Below, one piece after another: positions 63,490 through 64,000 of a stretch of 64,000 nucleotides of DNA (within the stretch, counting starts at the first letter, position 1; each line of letters begins with the position of its first letter). Location of the stretch: NCBI GenBank assembly GCA_029237695.1, contig CM055273.1, positions 60,005,968 through 60,069,967 on the forward strand, given 5' to 3'. Position numbers and translations under genes: made by a program. Origin of the DNA: Conchocele bisecta (lineage: Eukaryota; Mollusca; Bivalvia; Lucinida; Thyasiridae). Below the pieces are notes generated by a model that was not told the origin of the DNA, made no database searches, and was given only the letters and a program-made list of their open reading frames with translations.

Positions 63490-64000
63490 CTGAACACCTC
63501 CGACACTAGGGATTTGACAAATTTCATTGCTGCAGCCAGTCCAGGGGTGGGAACACACAACAATTGCAGTACGTATAAATTCGCCGGGTGTGCCGGTCGT
63601 CACACTCCCCTCACCCGGTGAGGCAAAACATTGATACATGTATAAGTTATAACTTATTCCGCTAAATAGTTGGTAATATGTGGCATATAGCCTAAACGAC
63701 CCACGAAAACTAATAACACTGAAAAATACCTGGGAAATGTGACGTCGGTCAGCATTTGAACTGACATAAATATAATATTTAGAAATGTAGTATCTAATAT
63801 AAATGAATGACAACAATTTATTGAGTGTACATTGCGTATTTGTAATGTTTTTAATCGCCGATAATTAAAAAGTGGGAACAACGTGGAAATATCTTCTCAA
63901 CCAACAACACTGTAAAAGATGGATTTTGATTGGCTGGCAATTCATATTGAATGCAACGCAGTCGATCATTGGGCAATATTTTTTCTACAATACGAAAAGG
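63490..64000. other. Unassigned stretch at window end
   Basis: No exon or repeat recognised; small open frames on the - strand show no motif. Confidence 0.35.

Overview
The window is animal nuclear DNA, most likely from a mollusc and probably a bivalve. The reasons are intron-split genes, two metazoan proteins, and very dense short non-autonomous mobile elements of the tandem-repeat-bearing kind known from bivalves (pearl, helentron-derived). There is no prokaryotic operon structure, rRNA gene or CRISPR array.

Two protein-coding genes can be reconstructed by splicing, and they converge. On the + strand, ARL1 (Golgi Arf-like GTPase) has five coding exons between 3545 and 14630; only the four bases carrying the start codon are missing. 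On the - strand, a FAM199X-family gene has six recognisable exons between 57966 and 32470; its N-terminal exon is not found. Splice phases agree at every junction except the last FAM199X intron, where the acceptor is uncertain. About 17.8 kb of repeat-rich DNA separates the two stop codons.

Almost everything else is repeat. 1-3.5 kb: a Tigger/pogo-like relic with TA duplications and two foldbacks. 3.2-14.6 kb (ARL1 introns): a TTAA-flanked MITE beside exon 2, a 3.6 kb TAA-flanked GGCC-ended element inside an older MITE, and a 2.7 kb composite element. 14.6-27.5 kb: MITEs, hairpins and tandem arrays. 27.5-31.3 kb: a four-level nest (MITE, 3.5 kb TA/CAGTC element, hAT with a perfect 8-bp duplication, MITE). 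32-58 kb (FAM199X introns): two composite elements of 8.8 and 5.7 kb sharing ends, each with further elements inserted. 54.3-55.3 kb: a ~180-bp satellite. 58-64 kb: a recent 398-bp tandem duplication and more repeats.

The most interesting signal is a code of ends shared by otherwise unrelated elements. They begin ACAAGA (or CTAGAAATGG / CCAGATGG), carry a variable tandem-repeat body, often have a GGAC-rich stretch, and end in a 3' hairpin followed by A residues. They sit at A-rich sites, and for about ten of them the uninterrupted target can be read elsewhere in this window. They look like non-autonomous Helentron/pearl-type elements that keep landing in each other. In introns they all lie antisense to the host gene.
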